This document shows positions 43,181 to 52,074 of a stretch of 64,000 bases of DNA, one piece after another. The stretch is from positions 1-64,000 of the forward strand of contig DLKD01000038.1 of assembly GCA_002477755.1 (NCBI GenBank). Reading direction: 5' to 3'. How positions within the stretch are numbered: the first letter of the stretch is position 1; every line of letters begins with the position of its first letter. The DNA is from Gordonia sp. UBA7599 (GTDB taxonomy: Bacteria; Actinomycetota; Actinomycetes; Mycobacteriales; Mycobacteriaceae). The position numbers and the translations under genes are program-made. The notes under the pieces were generated by a model that made no database searches, was not told where the DNA came from, and worked only from the letters and a program-made list of their open reading frames with translations.

Positions 43181-44023
43181 GTGCGAGAGTCCAGCAACCC
43201 CGTGATGCGCGGCGTGGTCCGCGATAACGAGAAAGCCGCGCCGTATGCCGGCTTCGGCCAGATGGCGGCCGGCGCGCAGAGCGTCATCCTCGATGCGAAC
43301 GGACAGCCGACCTACGCACCGGCGCCCGCCGGTCGCGCACTCACCATTGATGACGTCGTCACCAAGACCGGCATCACGCTGGGCGTGCTGACGGCCGTCG
43401 CGATCGCGGCCTACGCCCTCATCCAGACCAACGAGGCGCTGGCGATGCCGCTGTGGCTCGTCGGCATGATCGGCGGTCTCGTCCTGGTCCTCGTCGCCTC
43501 CTTCGGGCGCAAGCAGGACAACCCGGCGATCGTGCTCGGCTACGCCGCCTTCGAGGGCCTGTTCGTCGGCGCGATCTCCCACATCTTCGCCAACGTCGTC
43601 GTCGGCGGCGAGGATGCCGGACTTCTGATCGGCCAGGCGGTCCTCGCCACGTTCGGCGTGTTCTTCGGCATGCTCATCGTGTACAAGACCGGCGCGATCC
43701 GGGTCACGCCGCGGTTCACCCGCATGCTGATCGCCGGCATCATCGGCGTCGTCGTCCTGATGCTCGGCAACTTCGTGATCAGCCTGTTCACCGGTGAGCC
43801 GGGTGCGCTGCGCGACGGCGGCACGGTCGCGATCATCTTCTCGCTCGTCTGCATCGGCCTGGCGGCCTTCAGCTTCCTGATCGACTTCGACCAGGCCGAC
43901 CGCCTCATCCACGCCGGCGCTCCGTCGAAGGCGGCGTGGGGCGTGGCCCTGGGCCTGACCGTCACCCTGGTCTGGCTCTACGTCGAGATCCTGCGCCTGC
44001 TGAGCTACTTCCAGAGCGACTAG
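43181..44023 (+). CDS. Bax inhibitor-1/YccA family membrane protein
   Basis: 280 aa from GTG 43181, with AAGGAG 6 nt upstream. A 65-residue cytoplasmic N-terminus (NPVMRGVVRDNEKAAPYAGF) precedes seven hydrophobic helices, with IVLGYAAFEGLFVGAISHIF, LATFGVFFGMLIVYKTG and AAFSFLIDFDQADRLIHAGA near the end; the LIDFD aspartates line the presumed pH-sensitive calcium leak pore. This long N-terminal variant is common in actinobacteria. Physiological role unknown. A strong hairpin terminator follows. Confidence 0.92.
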   Translation: MRESSNPVMRGVVRDNEKAAPYAGFGQMAAGAQSVILDANGQPTYAPAPAGRALTIDDVVTKTGITLGVLTAVAIAAYALIQTNEALAMPLWLVGMIGGLVLVLVASFGRKQDNPAIVLGYAAFEGLFVGAISHIFANVVVGGEDAGLLIGQAVLATFGVFFGMLIVYKTGAIRVTPRFTRMLIAGIIGVVVLMLGNFVISLFTGEPGALRDGGTVAIIFSLVCIGLAAFSFLIDFDQADRLIHAGAPSKAAWGVALGLTVTLVWLYVEILRLLSYFQSD

Positions 44024-44033
44024 CAATTGGCAA

Positions 44034-44071
44034 GAGAGCGGCCCCGAGGAGAAATCCTCGGGGCCGCTCTC
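44034..44071. terminator. Bidirectional hairpin terminator
   Basis: Perfect 17-bp stem (GAGAGCGGCCCCGAGGA) closed by a GAAA tetraloop, located between the convergent YccA and thiolase genes. Stability is very high; a T tract is lacking, as often in high-GC actinobacteria. Confidence 0.85.
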
Positions 44072-44085
44072 GTAGGTCGAGCAGA

Positions 44086-45315
44086 TCAGCTCAGGCGCTC
44101 GAGCACCATTGCCATGCCCTGGCCACCGCCGACGCACATCGTCTCGATGCCGAATGTGCCGTCGTGGGTCTGCAGGTTGTTCAGCAGCGTCGTGGTGATA
44201 CGAGCGCCGGTCATGCCGAACGGGTGGCCGATCGCGATCGCGCCGCCGGAGACGTTCAGCTTGTCGTGGTCGATGCCGAGCTCCGCCGCGGACCCGAGTA
44301 CCTGGACGGCGAACGCCTCGTTGATCTCGAACAGGTCGATGTCGGAGATCGACATCCCGGCGGTCCGCAGAACCTTGCGCACGGCCTGGATCGGGCCGAG
44401 ACCCATGATCTCCGGCGAGAGTCCGGTGGCCGCGGTCGCGACGATGCGCGCGAGCGGAGTCAGGCCCAGCTCCTTGGCCTTGGTATCGCTCATGATGACC
44501 AGTGCGGCGGCACCGTCGTTGAGCGGGCAGGCGTTACCGGCGGTGACGGTGCCGTCGGGGCGGAACACCGGCTGCAACTGCGAGATCTTCTCGTAGGTGG
44601 TGCCGGCGCGAGGGCCGTCGTCGGCGGTCACCTTGGTGCCGTCGGCCAGCGTGATGGGGTCGATCTCGCGGGCGAAGAAGCCGTTGGCGATGGCCTCTTC
44701 GGTGCGGTTCTGGCTACGCACGCCCCAACGGTCCTGGTCTTCGCGGGAGATACCGGTGTAGGTGACGACGTTCTCGGCGGTCTGGCCCATCGCGATATAC
44801 ACGTCGGGCAACAGGCCGTCTTCGCGCGGGTCGTGCCACTTGGTGCCGCCCTGCGCGTCCTTCTCCGTGCGGGCCTGCGCCTCGTCGAACGCGGGGTTCT
44901 TCGAGTTGGGCGCGCCGTCGGCGCCGCCGGAGATCCCGAAGGAGGAGACGCTCTCACAACCACCGGAGATGAACACGTCACCCTCGCCGGCCTTGATGGC
45001 GTGCAACGCCATGCGCGTGGTCTGCAGCGACGACGAGCAGTAGCGGTTGACGGTCACGCCGGGCACGTGGTCGAGGCCGAGCTCGACGCCGATGACGCGG
45101 GCGATGTTGTATCCGCCCTGGCCGCCGGGCTGGCCGATGCCCCAGTGGATGTCGTCGATGTCGGCGACGTCGAGCTGGGGGACCTTTCCGAGCGCGGTGG
45201 CGACCATCTGGCGGCTCAGCTCGTCGGGACGGACGTCTTTGAGGGACCCCTTCCCGGCACGGCCGATGGGGGAGCGGGCATGGGCGACGATGACTGCTTC
45301 AGGCATGTCGGTCAC
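44086..45315 (-). CDS. Thiolase (acetyl-CoA C-acyltransferase), FadA3-like
   Basis: 409 aa from GTG 45315, which has GGAG at good distance; ATG 45306 is an alternative. Active-site Cys in VTVNRYCSSSLQTTRMAL, the second site in SGGAIAIGHPFGMTGARITT (His) and MCVGGGQGMAMVLE (Cys) near the end. It releases acetyl-CoA at the last step of beta-oxidation, or makes acetoacetyl-CoA in reverse. Its position beside an SGNH hydrolase, cbs and metB matches the fadA3 region of M. tuberculosis, as I recall. Confidence 0.93.
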   Translation of the reverse strand: MTDMPEAVIVAHARSPIGRAGKGSLKDVRPDELSRQMVATALGKVPQLDVADIDDIHWGIGQPGGQGGYNIARVIGVELGLDHVPGVTVNRYCSSSLQTTRMALHAIKAGEGDVFISGGCESVSSFGISGGADGAPNSKNPAFDEAQARTEKDAQGGTKWHDPREDGLLPDVYIAMGQTAENVVTYTGISREDQDRWGVRSQNRTEEAIANGFFAREIDPITLADGTKVTADDGPRAGTTYEKISQLQPVFRPDGTVTAGNACPLNDGAAALVIMSDTKAKELGLTPLARIVATAATGLSPEIMGLGPIQAVRKVLRTAGMSISDIDLFEINEAFAVQVLGSAAELGIDHDKLNVSGGAIAIGHPFGMTGARITTTLLNNLQTHDGTFGIETMCVGGGQGMAMVLERLS

Positions 45316-45330
45316 CCTACTCCGGCGGCT

Positions 45331-46272
45331 TCAGTGCGCGGCAGGAGACGGCAGCAATCGGCGGATGCGGTTGATGAGGCGGCGCGACTCGACCGCTTCG
45401 GACACCTCGGGTGGGGTCGGCAGTGGGCCGCCCCACTCGCCGACGGCGTCGAGCACCTCGGGCAACAGGATGCTCGCGGCAAGCGCGTACCCGGCCGCGG
45501 ACGGGTGGTAGTTGTCGGGGGAGAACATGTGCTCGGGACGGGCCAGGAACTCCTTGGCGAGCACGTCGGCCATCGGGACCGCTCGACCGCCGTGCGCGCG
45601 CACCGCAGAGCGCTGGGCTGCGGCGAGTCGCAGGCTGTACTGCCGGATCACCCAGCGCAGTGGCTGCGGAATCGCTGTCACCACGCCGAGGTCGGGACAC
45701 GTTCCGACGACGACTTTCGAGCCGGCGTCGACGAGGAGTTGCACGGCGTCGCCGAGGCGTCGCGCCGACAACCGGATCCGGTTCACCGCGGTGACGTCGT
45801 TACCTCCGACGAGGATGACGGCCACGTCGGGACGCGACCGTGTGATCAGCGACGCGTGGATCTGGGCGGCCAGACCCTTCGACGTCGCGCCGACCATGGC
45901 CTTGTTGCTGTAGCGCACCGCCTTGCCGGTTTCGCGGACCAGGTTGCGCACGATCTGCACGCCCGGCGTCTCTTCGGCGGTGTCGACGCCGAGCCCGGCG
46001 GCCGTCGAATCCCCGTACATCGCCAGGTGCAGGTCGACGTCGATCTCGCGCGAGTACGGCACCGGCCCGCGGCCGTCGGGGTAGTAGACGCCGTCGCCGT
46101 TGGGCGGGCTGTCAGTTCGGCGCGGGATGATTCTTCGGGCGTGGGCGGCCTGCGAATTCAAGTAGCGGTACGCGGCGTACGAGGCGGCGGCACTCGCGCC
46201 CGCGGCGACGACGGTGGCCTCCACGTCGCGCAGGATCCGATCGGCCTTCTCGTCGGGGTTCGCGGACGGCAC
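45331..46272 (-). CDS. SGNH/GDSL-family hydrolase
   Basis: 313 aa from GTG 46272; a longer frame would overlap cbs. The N-terminal about 45 residues contain a weak hydrophobic, Ala-rich segment (VVAAGASAAASYAAYRYL) that could anchor or export it. SGNH blocks: I, HLAMYGDSTAAGLGVD (Ser); II, MVGATSKGL (Gly); III, AVILVGGNDVTAV (Asn); V, SPDNYHPSAAGYALAA (Asp and His). An esterase or lipase acting on short acyl groups of sugars or lipids is likely. It resembles the gene between fadA3 and the cbs region in mycobacteria. Ends 15 nt before the thiolase start. Confidence 0.88.
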   Translation of the reverse strand: MPSANPDEKADRILRDVEATVVAAGASAAASYAAYRYLNSQAAHARRIIPRRTDSPPNGDGVYYPDGRGPVPYSREIDVDLHLAMYGDSTAAGLGVDTAEETPGVQIVRNLVRETGKAVRYSNKAMVGATSKGLAAQIHASLITRSRPDVAVILVGGNDVTAVNRIRLSARRLGDAVQLLVDAGSKVVVGTCPDLGVVTAIPQPLRWVIRQYSLRLAAAQRSAVRAHGGRAVPMADVLAKEFLARPEHMFSPDNYHPSAAGYALAASILLPEVLDAVGEWGGPLPTPPEVSEAVESRRLINRIRRLLPSPAAH

Positions 46273-46360
46273 GAGACCAACTCTACTGGGTTGGACCCAG
46301 CGTGACCGGCAACCACGGGGCCCGTGCGTCACCAGGCGGATCGAGTGCGACCATAGAGGT

Positions 46361-47767
46361 ATGCGCATCGCCAATCATGTGATCGACCTGGTCGGCAACA
46401 CGCCGCTGGTGAAGCTCAACTCGGTTACCGAACCGGGTTCGGGAACCGTGGCCGCCAAGATCGAGTACCTCAACCCGGGCGGCAGTTCCAAGGACCGGAT
46501 TGCGGTCAAGATGGTCGACGCCGCCGAGGAGGCGGGGCTGCTCAAGCCGGGCGGGACCATCGTCGAGCCGACGTCGGGCAACACCGGCATCGGCCTGGCG
46601 CTGGTGGCCCAGCAGCGCGGCTACAAGTGTGTGTTCGTCTGTCCGGACAAGGTCGGCGAGGACAAGCGCAATGTGCTGCGCGCCTACGGCGCCGAGGTAG
46701 TCGTATGCCCGACCGCCGTCGCACCCGAGCACCCCGACAGCTACTACAACGTCTCCGACCGCCTCACCCGCGAGATTCCCGGCGCGTGGAAGCCCAACCA
46801 GTACTCCAACCCGGCCGGCCCGGCGAGCCATTACGAGACCACCGGCCCGGAGATCTGGCGCGACACCGACGGCAAGATCACCCACTTCGTCGCCGGCGTC
46901 GGCACGGGCGGCACGATCACCGGCACCGGCCGCTACCTCAAGGACGTTTCGGGCGGCGCAGTCAAGGTCGTGGGCGTCGACCCGGAGGGCTCGGTCTACT
47001 CCGGCGGGACGGGCCGCCCGTACCTCGTCGAGGGCGTCGGCGAGGACTTCTGGCCCGAGGCCTACGACCCGACGGTGCCCGACGAGATCATTGCCGTATC
47101 CGACGCCGACTCCTTCGAGATGACACGACGCCTGGCCCGCGAGGAGGGCCTGCTCGTCGGCGGATCGTGCGGCATGGCCGTCGTCGCGGCACTGGAGGTC
47201 GCCAAGCGCGAGGGCCCTGACTCGCTGGTCGTCGTGCTGCTGCCCGACGGCGGACGCGGATACCTGGGCAAGATCTTCAACGACGAGTGGATGAGCAGCT
47301 ACGGCTTCTTGCGCTCGTCGCTCGACGGCGCCGACGCGGCCGAGCCCACCGTCGGCGATGTGCTGCGCGGCAAGAGCGGCGGCCTTCCCGACCTCGTGCA
47401 CACGCACCCGCAGGAGACGCTGCGCGACGCCATCGAGATCCTGCGTGAATACGGGGTCTCCCAGATGCCCGTCGTCGGCGCCGAGCCGCCCATCATGGCC
47501 GGCGAGATCGCCGGTGCGGTGACCGAACGAGACCTGCTCTCGGCCGTGTTCTCCGGGCGGGCCGGCCTGGCCGACCCGGTGTCGAAGTTCATGGGCGAGG
47601 CCTTCCCGCTGATCGGCGCCGGTGAACCGGTGTCCGCGGCGACCAACGAGCTCAGCAAAGTCGACGCACTGATGGTCGTCGAGGACGGCAAGCCCATCGG
47701 CGTCATCACCCGCCACGACCTGTTGGCGTTTGTGAGCCTGCACCCCAACGTCGGAGGAAAAGAATGA
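46361..47767 (+). CDS. cbs: Cystathionine beta-synthase
   Basis: 468 aa from ATG 46361. Condenses serine and homocysteine to cystathionine with PLP, the first step of reverse transsulfuration. PLP-binding Lys is in LNPGGSSKDRIAVKM, followed by PTSGNTGIGLALVAQQRGYK, VGTGGTITGTGRYLKD and GGSCGMAVVAALEVAK. The C-terminal about 130 residues are a pair of CBS (Bateman) domains, DAIEILREYGVSQMPVVGAE and VDALMVVEDGKPIGVITRHD, which bind adenosyl ligands. The stop overlaps the next gene by 4 nt (ATGA), so the pathway enzymes are co-translated. Confidence 0.96.
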   Translation: MRIANHVIDLVGNTPLVKLNSVTEPGSGTVAAKIEYLNPGGSSKDRIAVKMVDAAEEAGLLKPGGTIVEPTSGNTGIGLALVAQQRGYKCVFVCPDKVGEDKRNVLRAYGAEVVVCPTAVAPEHPDSYYNVSDRLTREIPGAWKPNQYSNPAGPASHYETTGPEIWRDTDGKITHFVAGVGTGGTITGTGRYLKDVSGGAVKVVGVDPEGSVYSGGTGRPYLVEGVGEDFWPEAYDPTVPDEIIAVSDADSFEMTRRLAREEGLLVGGSCGMAVVAALEVAKREGPDSLVVVLLPDGGRGYLGKIFNDEWMSSYGFLRSSLDGADAAEPTVGDVLRGKSGGLPDLVHTHPQETLRDAIEILREYGVSQMPVVGAEPPIMAGEIAGAVTERDLLSAVFSGRAGLADPVSKFMGEAFPLIGAGEPVSAATNELSKVDALMVVEDGKPIGVITRHDLLAFVSLHPNVGGKE

Positions 47768-48915
47768 GTGACGATCCCAACCAGGGATTCTCCACGCGCG
47801 CGATCCACGCCGGGTACGAGCCCGACCCGCTGACCGGTGCGGTCAACGTCCCGATCTACGCCAGCTCGACATTCGCCCAGGACGGGGTCGGCGGGTTGCG
47901 CGACGGTTTCGAGTACGCCCGCACCGGCAACCCGACGCGCCGCGCGCTGGAAGCCAACATGGCCGCGCTCGAAGGTGGGCGGTACGGCCGCGCGTTCTCG
48001 TCGGGCATGGCCGCCACCGATGCGCTGCTGCGCGCGACACTGCGCCCAGGCGACCACCTGGTGATCCCCAACGACGCCTACGGCGGCACGTTCCGGCTCA
48101 TCGACAAGGTGTTCTCGCAATGGGGGATCACCTACTCGGTGGCCGCGGTCAACGACGTCGACGCGGTGCGCGCCGCGATCACGCCGCAGACCAAGCTGGT
48201 GTGGGTCGAGACGCCGACCAACCCGCTGCTCAACATCGGCGACATCGAGGCGATCGCTGCGGTCGCCCACGACGCGGGCACCAAGCTCGTCGTCGACAAC
48301 ACGTTTGCGTCGTCGTATCTGCAGCAGCCGTTGGCGCTGGGCGCCGACGTCGTCCTGCATTCGACGACCAAGTACCTCGGCGGGCACTCCGACGTCGTCG
48401 GCGGGATCCTGGTCACCGACTCCGCCGAGCTCGACGAGGCGATCGCTTTCCTGCAGAACGGTGCGGGTGCGGTGCCCGGCCCGTTCGACGTCTATCTAAC
48501 GCTGCGCGGCATCAAGACGCTGGCGGTGCGGATGGACCGCCACTCCGACAACGCCGAGGCGGTCGTCGAGTTCCTCTCGGCGCACCCGGGCATCGAGAAA
48601 GTCCTGTACCCGGGCTTGGACGGCCATCCTGGCCATGCCGCGGCGGCCAAGCAGATGCGGCGCTACGGCGGCATGGTGTCGGTGCTCGTCGCCGGCGGGC
48701 GCCAGGGGGCGTTGGACCTGTGCGCCGGGACCAAGGTGTTCACCCTGGCCGAGTCCCTGGGCGGCATCGAATCGCTGATCGAGCACCCCGGCGCGATGAC
48801 ACACGCGTCGACGGCGGGTTCGCTGCTGGAGGTGCCCGACAACCTGGTGCGCCTGTCGGTCGGGATCGAGGACGCCGACGACCTCATCGCCGACTTGAAG
48901 CAGGCGTTGGGCTAG
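47764..48915 (+). CDS. metB: Cystathionine gamma-synthase/lyase family enzyme
   Basis: 383 aa. PLP-dependent Cys/Met metabolism enzyme; PLP Lys in LHSTTKYLGGHSDVVGGILV, with YARTGNPTRRALEANMAALE, FSSGMAATDALLRATLRPGD, VWVETPTNPLLNIGDIEAIA and LAESLGGIESLIEHPGAMTH. In mycobacteria the gene next to cbs is called metB, but the products of this group often have both synthase and lyase activity, and beside cbs a cystathionine gamma-lyase role (making cysteine) fits best. Starts inside the cbs stop. Confidence 0.93.
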   Translation: MSDDPNQGFSTRAIHAGYEPDPLTGAVNVPIYASSTFAQDGVGGLRDGFEYARTGNPTRRALEANMAALEGGRYGRAFSSGMAATDALLRATLRPGDHLVIPNDAYGGTFRLIDKVFSQWGITYSVAAVNDVDAVRAAITPQTKLVWVETPTNPLLNIGDIEAIAAVAHDAGTKLVVDNTFASSYLQQPLALGADVVLHSTTKYLGGHSDVVGGILVTDSAELDEAIAFLQNGAGAVPGPFDVYLTLRGIKTLAVRMDRHSDNAEAVVEFLSAHPGIEKVLYPGLDGHPGHAAAAKQMRRYGGMVSVLVAGGRQGALDLCAGTKVFTLAESLGGIESLIEHPGAMTHASTAGSLLEVPDNLVRLSVGIEDADDLIADLKQALG

Positions 48916-48924
48916 CGACCTCTG

Positions 48925-49512
48925 GTGGTCGAGGAGTCTGCCTTCTCGGTCGGGCGCGGTCGACGGGACCGGCGCGCAATAGTCGGCGTGGGCCTTTGGC
49001 TGATCGCGATGACCTATTGGTTCCTTCGGCCGAATCTGTGGGTCCTCGACCTAATCGTCATCCCGTTGGTGTGGCTTGTGTCCTTGGCGGGAATCGCGCT
49101 GCTCGGGTCCAGCACGATCCGTGCGCGCTCGGCGGCCGGGGCAGTGGTGGTTGCGCTCGTCGTCGCGATCACCGTCGTCGTCGGGAGCTGGTGGCAGGTG
49201 TCATCGCGCGGGTGGTTCGCCGTCAATCGGTTGATGTTCGAGAAGGCAGCAACGGTGGATCCGGGTACCGACTACTACGGAAATCGGCTGCCACTGCCAC
49301 TGCGGTATCTCAGCGTCGGCGGCCGGGTGTCGTCGGGCGTTGGTCCGCTCCGCGACACCCGATTCTTCCCGCAGTGGGTGGGCGTCCCCGACGACGCCGG
49401 CGGCTATCTGTATCGGCCGTCGGGCTCACCGGAGGGCTTCGACATGTACGGGCAACTGTGCGAGGACCCGGCGTCCCTCGGTGGCGGTTGGTGGACGTGC
49501 GGGCTCAAGTGA
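48925..49512 (+). CDS. Three-TM membrane protein of unknown function
   Basis: 195 aa from GTG 48925, 9 nt after the metB stop. Three hydrophobic helices (IVGVGLWLIAMTYWFLRP; VLDLIVIPLVWLVSLAGIAL; AAGAVVVALVVAITVVVGSW) are followed by an about 100-residue extracytoplasmic domain with two cysteines (YGQLCEDPASLGG and WWTCGLK) and aromatic-rich loops (FFPQWVGVPDDAGGYLYRPS). The pattern resembles DUF1109-free, unassigned actinobacterial membrane proteins; I cannot name a family. Possibly read through from cbs-metB but not evidently part of that pathway. Confidence 0.6.
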   Translation: MVEESAFSVGRGRRDRRAIVGVGLWLIAMTYWFLRPNLWVLDLIVIPLVWLVSLAGIALLGSSTIRARSAAGAVVVALVVAITVVVGSWWQVSSRGWFAVNRLMFEKAATVDPGTDYYGNRLPLPLRYLSVGGRVSSGVGPLRDTRFFPQWVGVPDDAGGYLYRPSGSPEGFDMYGQLCEDPASLGGGWWTCGLK

Positions 49513-49524
49513 GGACCTGTCAGG

Positions 49525-50022
49525 TCAGCTGAAGTGCTTGACCGTGTCGCGCTTGACGCTGCCGAACGCGGCCGCGGAGATCGGCGTCGAGAGAAACGAC
49601 GGCAGTGCGACGCCACTGGTCCGCATGGCGAACTTCCACACGATGCGGCTGCGGCCACCGGGCGAAGGCGTCACCTCGGTGAACTCGCCGAACTGCTTGA
49701 GTCCGGGACGCGAGGAGATCTTGGCGTAGAAGGCGTGTCGATAGACGTGCTTGGCGGGGTCTTCGTCCCAGATGAAGAACTGCTCGTTGAGCGTTATCGC
49801 TCCGGCGGCGAGGACGGCGGTGCGCGTCGTCTTCTCGTCGTAGGGCTCGGGGCTGGTGTAGGTGACCTTCTTCAGTGCGCGGCACCAGTCCAGCGTGTTC
49901 TGCCGGGTGAACTCCGACCAGACGTAGTCCGGTTCGGCGGGGACCTCGACGTCGATGGTGTAGTTCAACGGCGCGGTGTCGAAGAAGGATTCGTCGGTGA
50001 TCGGTTGCAGTGAGTACGGCAT
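49525..50022 (-). CDS. SRPBCC (START-like) domain protein
   Basis: 165 aa. Single SRPBCC helix-grip fold: LNYTIDVEVPAEPDYVWSEF, LDWCRALKKVTYTSPEPYDE, NEQFFIWDEDPAKHVYRHAF and RSRIVWKFAMRTSGVALPSF. Such proteins bind hydrophobic ligands in a cavity or act as cyclases. No signal peptide. Divergent from the amidohydrolase gene. Ligand unknown. Confidence 0.82.
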   Translation of the reverse strand: MPYSLQPITDESFFDTAPLNYTIDVEVPAEPDYVWSEFTRQNTLDWCRALKKVTYTSPEPYDEKTTRTAVLAAGAITLNEQFFIWDEDPAKHVYRHAFYAKISSRPGLKQFGEFTEVTPSPGGRSRIVWKFAMRTSGVALPSFLSTPISAAAFGSVKRDTVKHFS

Positions 50023-50107
50023 GGCGACGAGTGTATCGGTGCCGCGCGTTTTGATTGCGCGTTAGAGTCTGCTCGAACCGGCGGGTCGGACGGATGGAGA
50101 CGATGTC

Positions 50108-52048
50108 ATGTGGGTACCTCTTCGGGCGGCGGGAATCCTCTCGGCCGCAACGCTTCTCGCCGTCACAGTCGGGTGCGGCGGTGCGCGGAAGGACGACGCG
50201 GACGTATCGACCGTGTACATCGGAACGATCCTCACCGTCGACGCGAAGAACTCCGTCGCGCAGGCAGTCTCGGTGAGCCCGTCCGGGCACATCGTCGCGG
50301 TCGGATCGGAGAAGCATGTCCGCGAGGGGCTGCCCGCGGATGTGAAGACTGTCAAGCTGGCCCCGGGCCAGGTGATGGCGCCGGGGTTCGTCGATCCGCA
50401 CATGCACTTGGGACCGACGATCGTCCAGGACCTGATGGGTACGCACAACATCGCGCCCTGCCTGCCGCCGCCCTATGAGAGCCGGAACCCGCAGCAGTGC
50501 GCCCGGGTCGCCGACGTCACGTCGGCGCTCCAATCGATGACGGTGAAGCCGACCGGTGCGCAGAACGCGAGCGAATTCATCCTCGGTATGAACTTGGATC
50601 CGTCGCGCCAACCGTTCGTGGCGGGCAGGTGCGGGACGACCGGGACGGCGACGTTCACCCAGCGCCCCAAAGTCTTCCTCGACGCCTGCGTGAGCAAGGA
50701 GCGACCCGTGCTGGTGCTTGACCAGTCCGGCCACCTTGCCTACGCCAACGACAAGGCGTTCGCCGCTGTCTGCGGTGGTCAGCCCAAGTGTGCGGTCCCC
50801 AACACGGTGACCGAGGCTGGCGGTGGATGGGTGACCGACGACAAGGGCGAGTTCACCGGTGTCCTGCAGGAGGCCGCCGGCTATGCGCCGTTCATGGCGG
50901 CGATGGGGAAGAGCAACCTGGCGGTGTTGGGACAGATCGATCCGAAGAAGTTCGTTGCCGAGAACATGCCGGTCGTCGCGAAATCCATCGACAAGTTGCG
51001 GGCGGCAGGGCTGACGACCATCGTCGACGGCGGTGTGCAGGGACGCAAGCAACTCGAGGCCGACGAACTGCTGACGCAGAACCCGGACACCCCGCTGCGC
51101 GTGACCGCGGCCGTCACTTTCGACACCGCTTCGCGGGACGGCATCACCGCCACCGGGCCGGGATGCGATCCGAGCGCCGATGCCGACTGCGTACTGCCCA
51201 AGTGGCTGGGAGCCCGTGGGATCAAGCTGTGGGTTGACGGCTCGACGCAGGGCTGCACGGCCAAGCTCGCCCCGCCGATTTCCTACCGCCCCGGCGGGCA
51301 CTGCGACGGCGCCGGCGAGGGGCGCGCGGACGTCACCGGACCCGACGAGGTCGTCAAGGATCTGCAGCCGTACTGGACGCAGGGGGACTGGCAGATCCAG
51401 GCCCACGCCAACGGCAACGAGGCGAACCGGTGGATCGTGGCGGCGTTGGCGAAGATGCAGTTGCGGAAGAAGGCGACCCAGCCGGTGCTGATCATCCACC
51501 ACACCGTCGTCGACGAGTCACTCTCCGCCGACGTGGCAAAGCTGCGACGGGGCGACTACGAGGTCGACGGGAAGAAGGTGCCCGCGCTCGACGTGCGCGT
51601 CACCCACTTGATCGGCCATGTTGCCTATTGGGGTGCCGCGTTCGACCAGATGCTGAGTCCCGGTGCGGGCGCGAACATCGACCCGATCGGTTGGGACCGC
51701 AAGTACGGCATCCCGTGGTCGATGCACAGCGATTCGATGGTGACGCCGTCGCATCCGCTGTGGTTCATTCAGCAGGCGGTCACCCGCCAGACGTGGGCGT
51801 ACCCGGATTTCACGAAGTCCTACGTCCTCGGACCGCAGCACCGCGCACCGGTGCAGGAGGCATTGCGGGCGGTCACGATCGAGCCGGCTACCCAGCACGG
51901 CCTGCAGAAATGGGTGGGATCGCTCGAGCCCGGAAAGGTGGCCGATTTCGTCGTCCTCGGGGCCAACCCGCTGACGGTGGCGCCGGACAGGATCGGCGCG
52001 ATCCCCGTCGTGAACACCTATCTCGGCGGTAAGTCGACGGCGAAGTAG
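50108..52048 (+). CDS. Secreted amidohydrolase (YtcJ/Amidohydro_3-like)
   Basis: 646 aa. N-terminal signal with a weak lipobox (LLAVTVGC, Cys 23; position -3 is Thr, so lipidation is uncertain). Metal-dependent hydrolase core: VMAPGFVDPHMHLGPTIVQD (HxH), ARGIKLWVDGSTQGC, WQIQAHANGNEANRWIVAAL, LIIHHTVVDESLSADV and IPWSMHSDSMVTPSHPLW, with a C-terminal GKVADFVVLGANPLTVAPDR. It hydrolyses an amide or related bond on an unknown outer substrate; these exported forms are frequent in actinobacteria. Converges with the TetR gene, 26 nt apart. Confidence 0.9.
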   Translation: MWVPLRAAGILSAATLLAVTVGCGGARKDDADVSTVYIGTILTVDAKNSVAQAVSVSPSGHIVAVGSEKHVREGLPADVKTVKLAPGQVMAPGFVDPHMHLGPTIVQDLMGTHNIAPCLPPPYESRNPQQCARVADVTSALQSMTVKPTGAQNASEFILGMNLDPSRQPFVAGRCGTTGTATFTQRPKVFLDACVSKERPVLVLDQSGHLAYANDKAFAAVCGGQPKCAVPNTVTEAGGGWVTDDKGEFTGVLQEAAGYAPFMAAMGKSNLAVLGQIDPKKFVAENMPVVAKSIDKLRAAGLTTIVDGGVQGRKQLEADELLTQNPDTPLRVTAAVTFDTASRDGITATGPGCDPSADADCVLPKWLGARGIKLWVDGSTQGCTAKLAPPISYRPGGHCDGAGEGRADVTGPDEVVKDLQPYWTQGDWQIQAHANGNEANRWIVAALAKMQLRKKATQPVLIIHHTVVDESLSADVAKLRRGDYEVDGKKVPALDVRVTHLIGHVAYWGAAFDQMLSPGAGANIDPIGWDRKYGIPWSMHSDSMVTPSHPLWFIQQAVTRQTWAYPDFTKSYVLGPQHRAPVQEALRAVTIEPATQHGLQKWVGSLEPGKVADFVVLGANPLTVAPDRIGAIPVVNTYLGGKSTAK

Positions 52049-52074
52049 GCGGGGTCGACCGCGGTGCAGCAGGC

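Noticed and set aside
46272..46361. SAM or other riboswitch before cbs
   Set aside because: The gap is only about 90 nt, shared with a divergent gene, and shows no recognisable riboswitch core.
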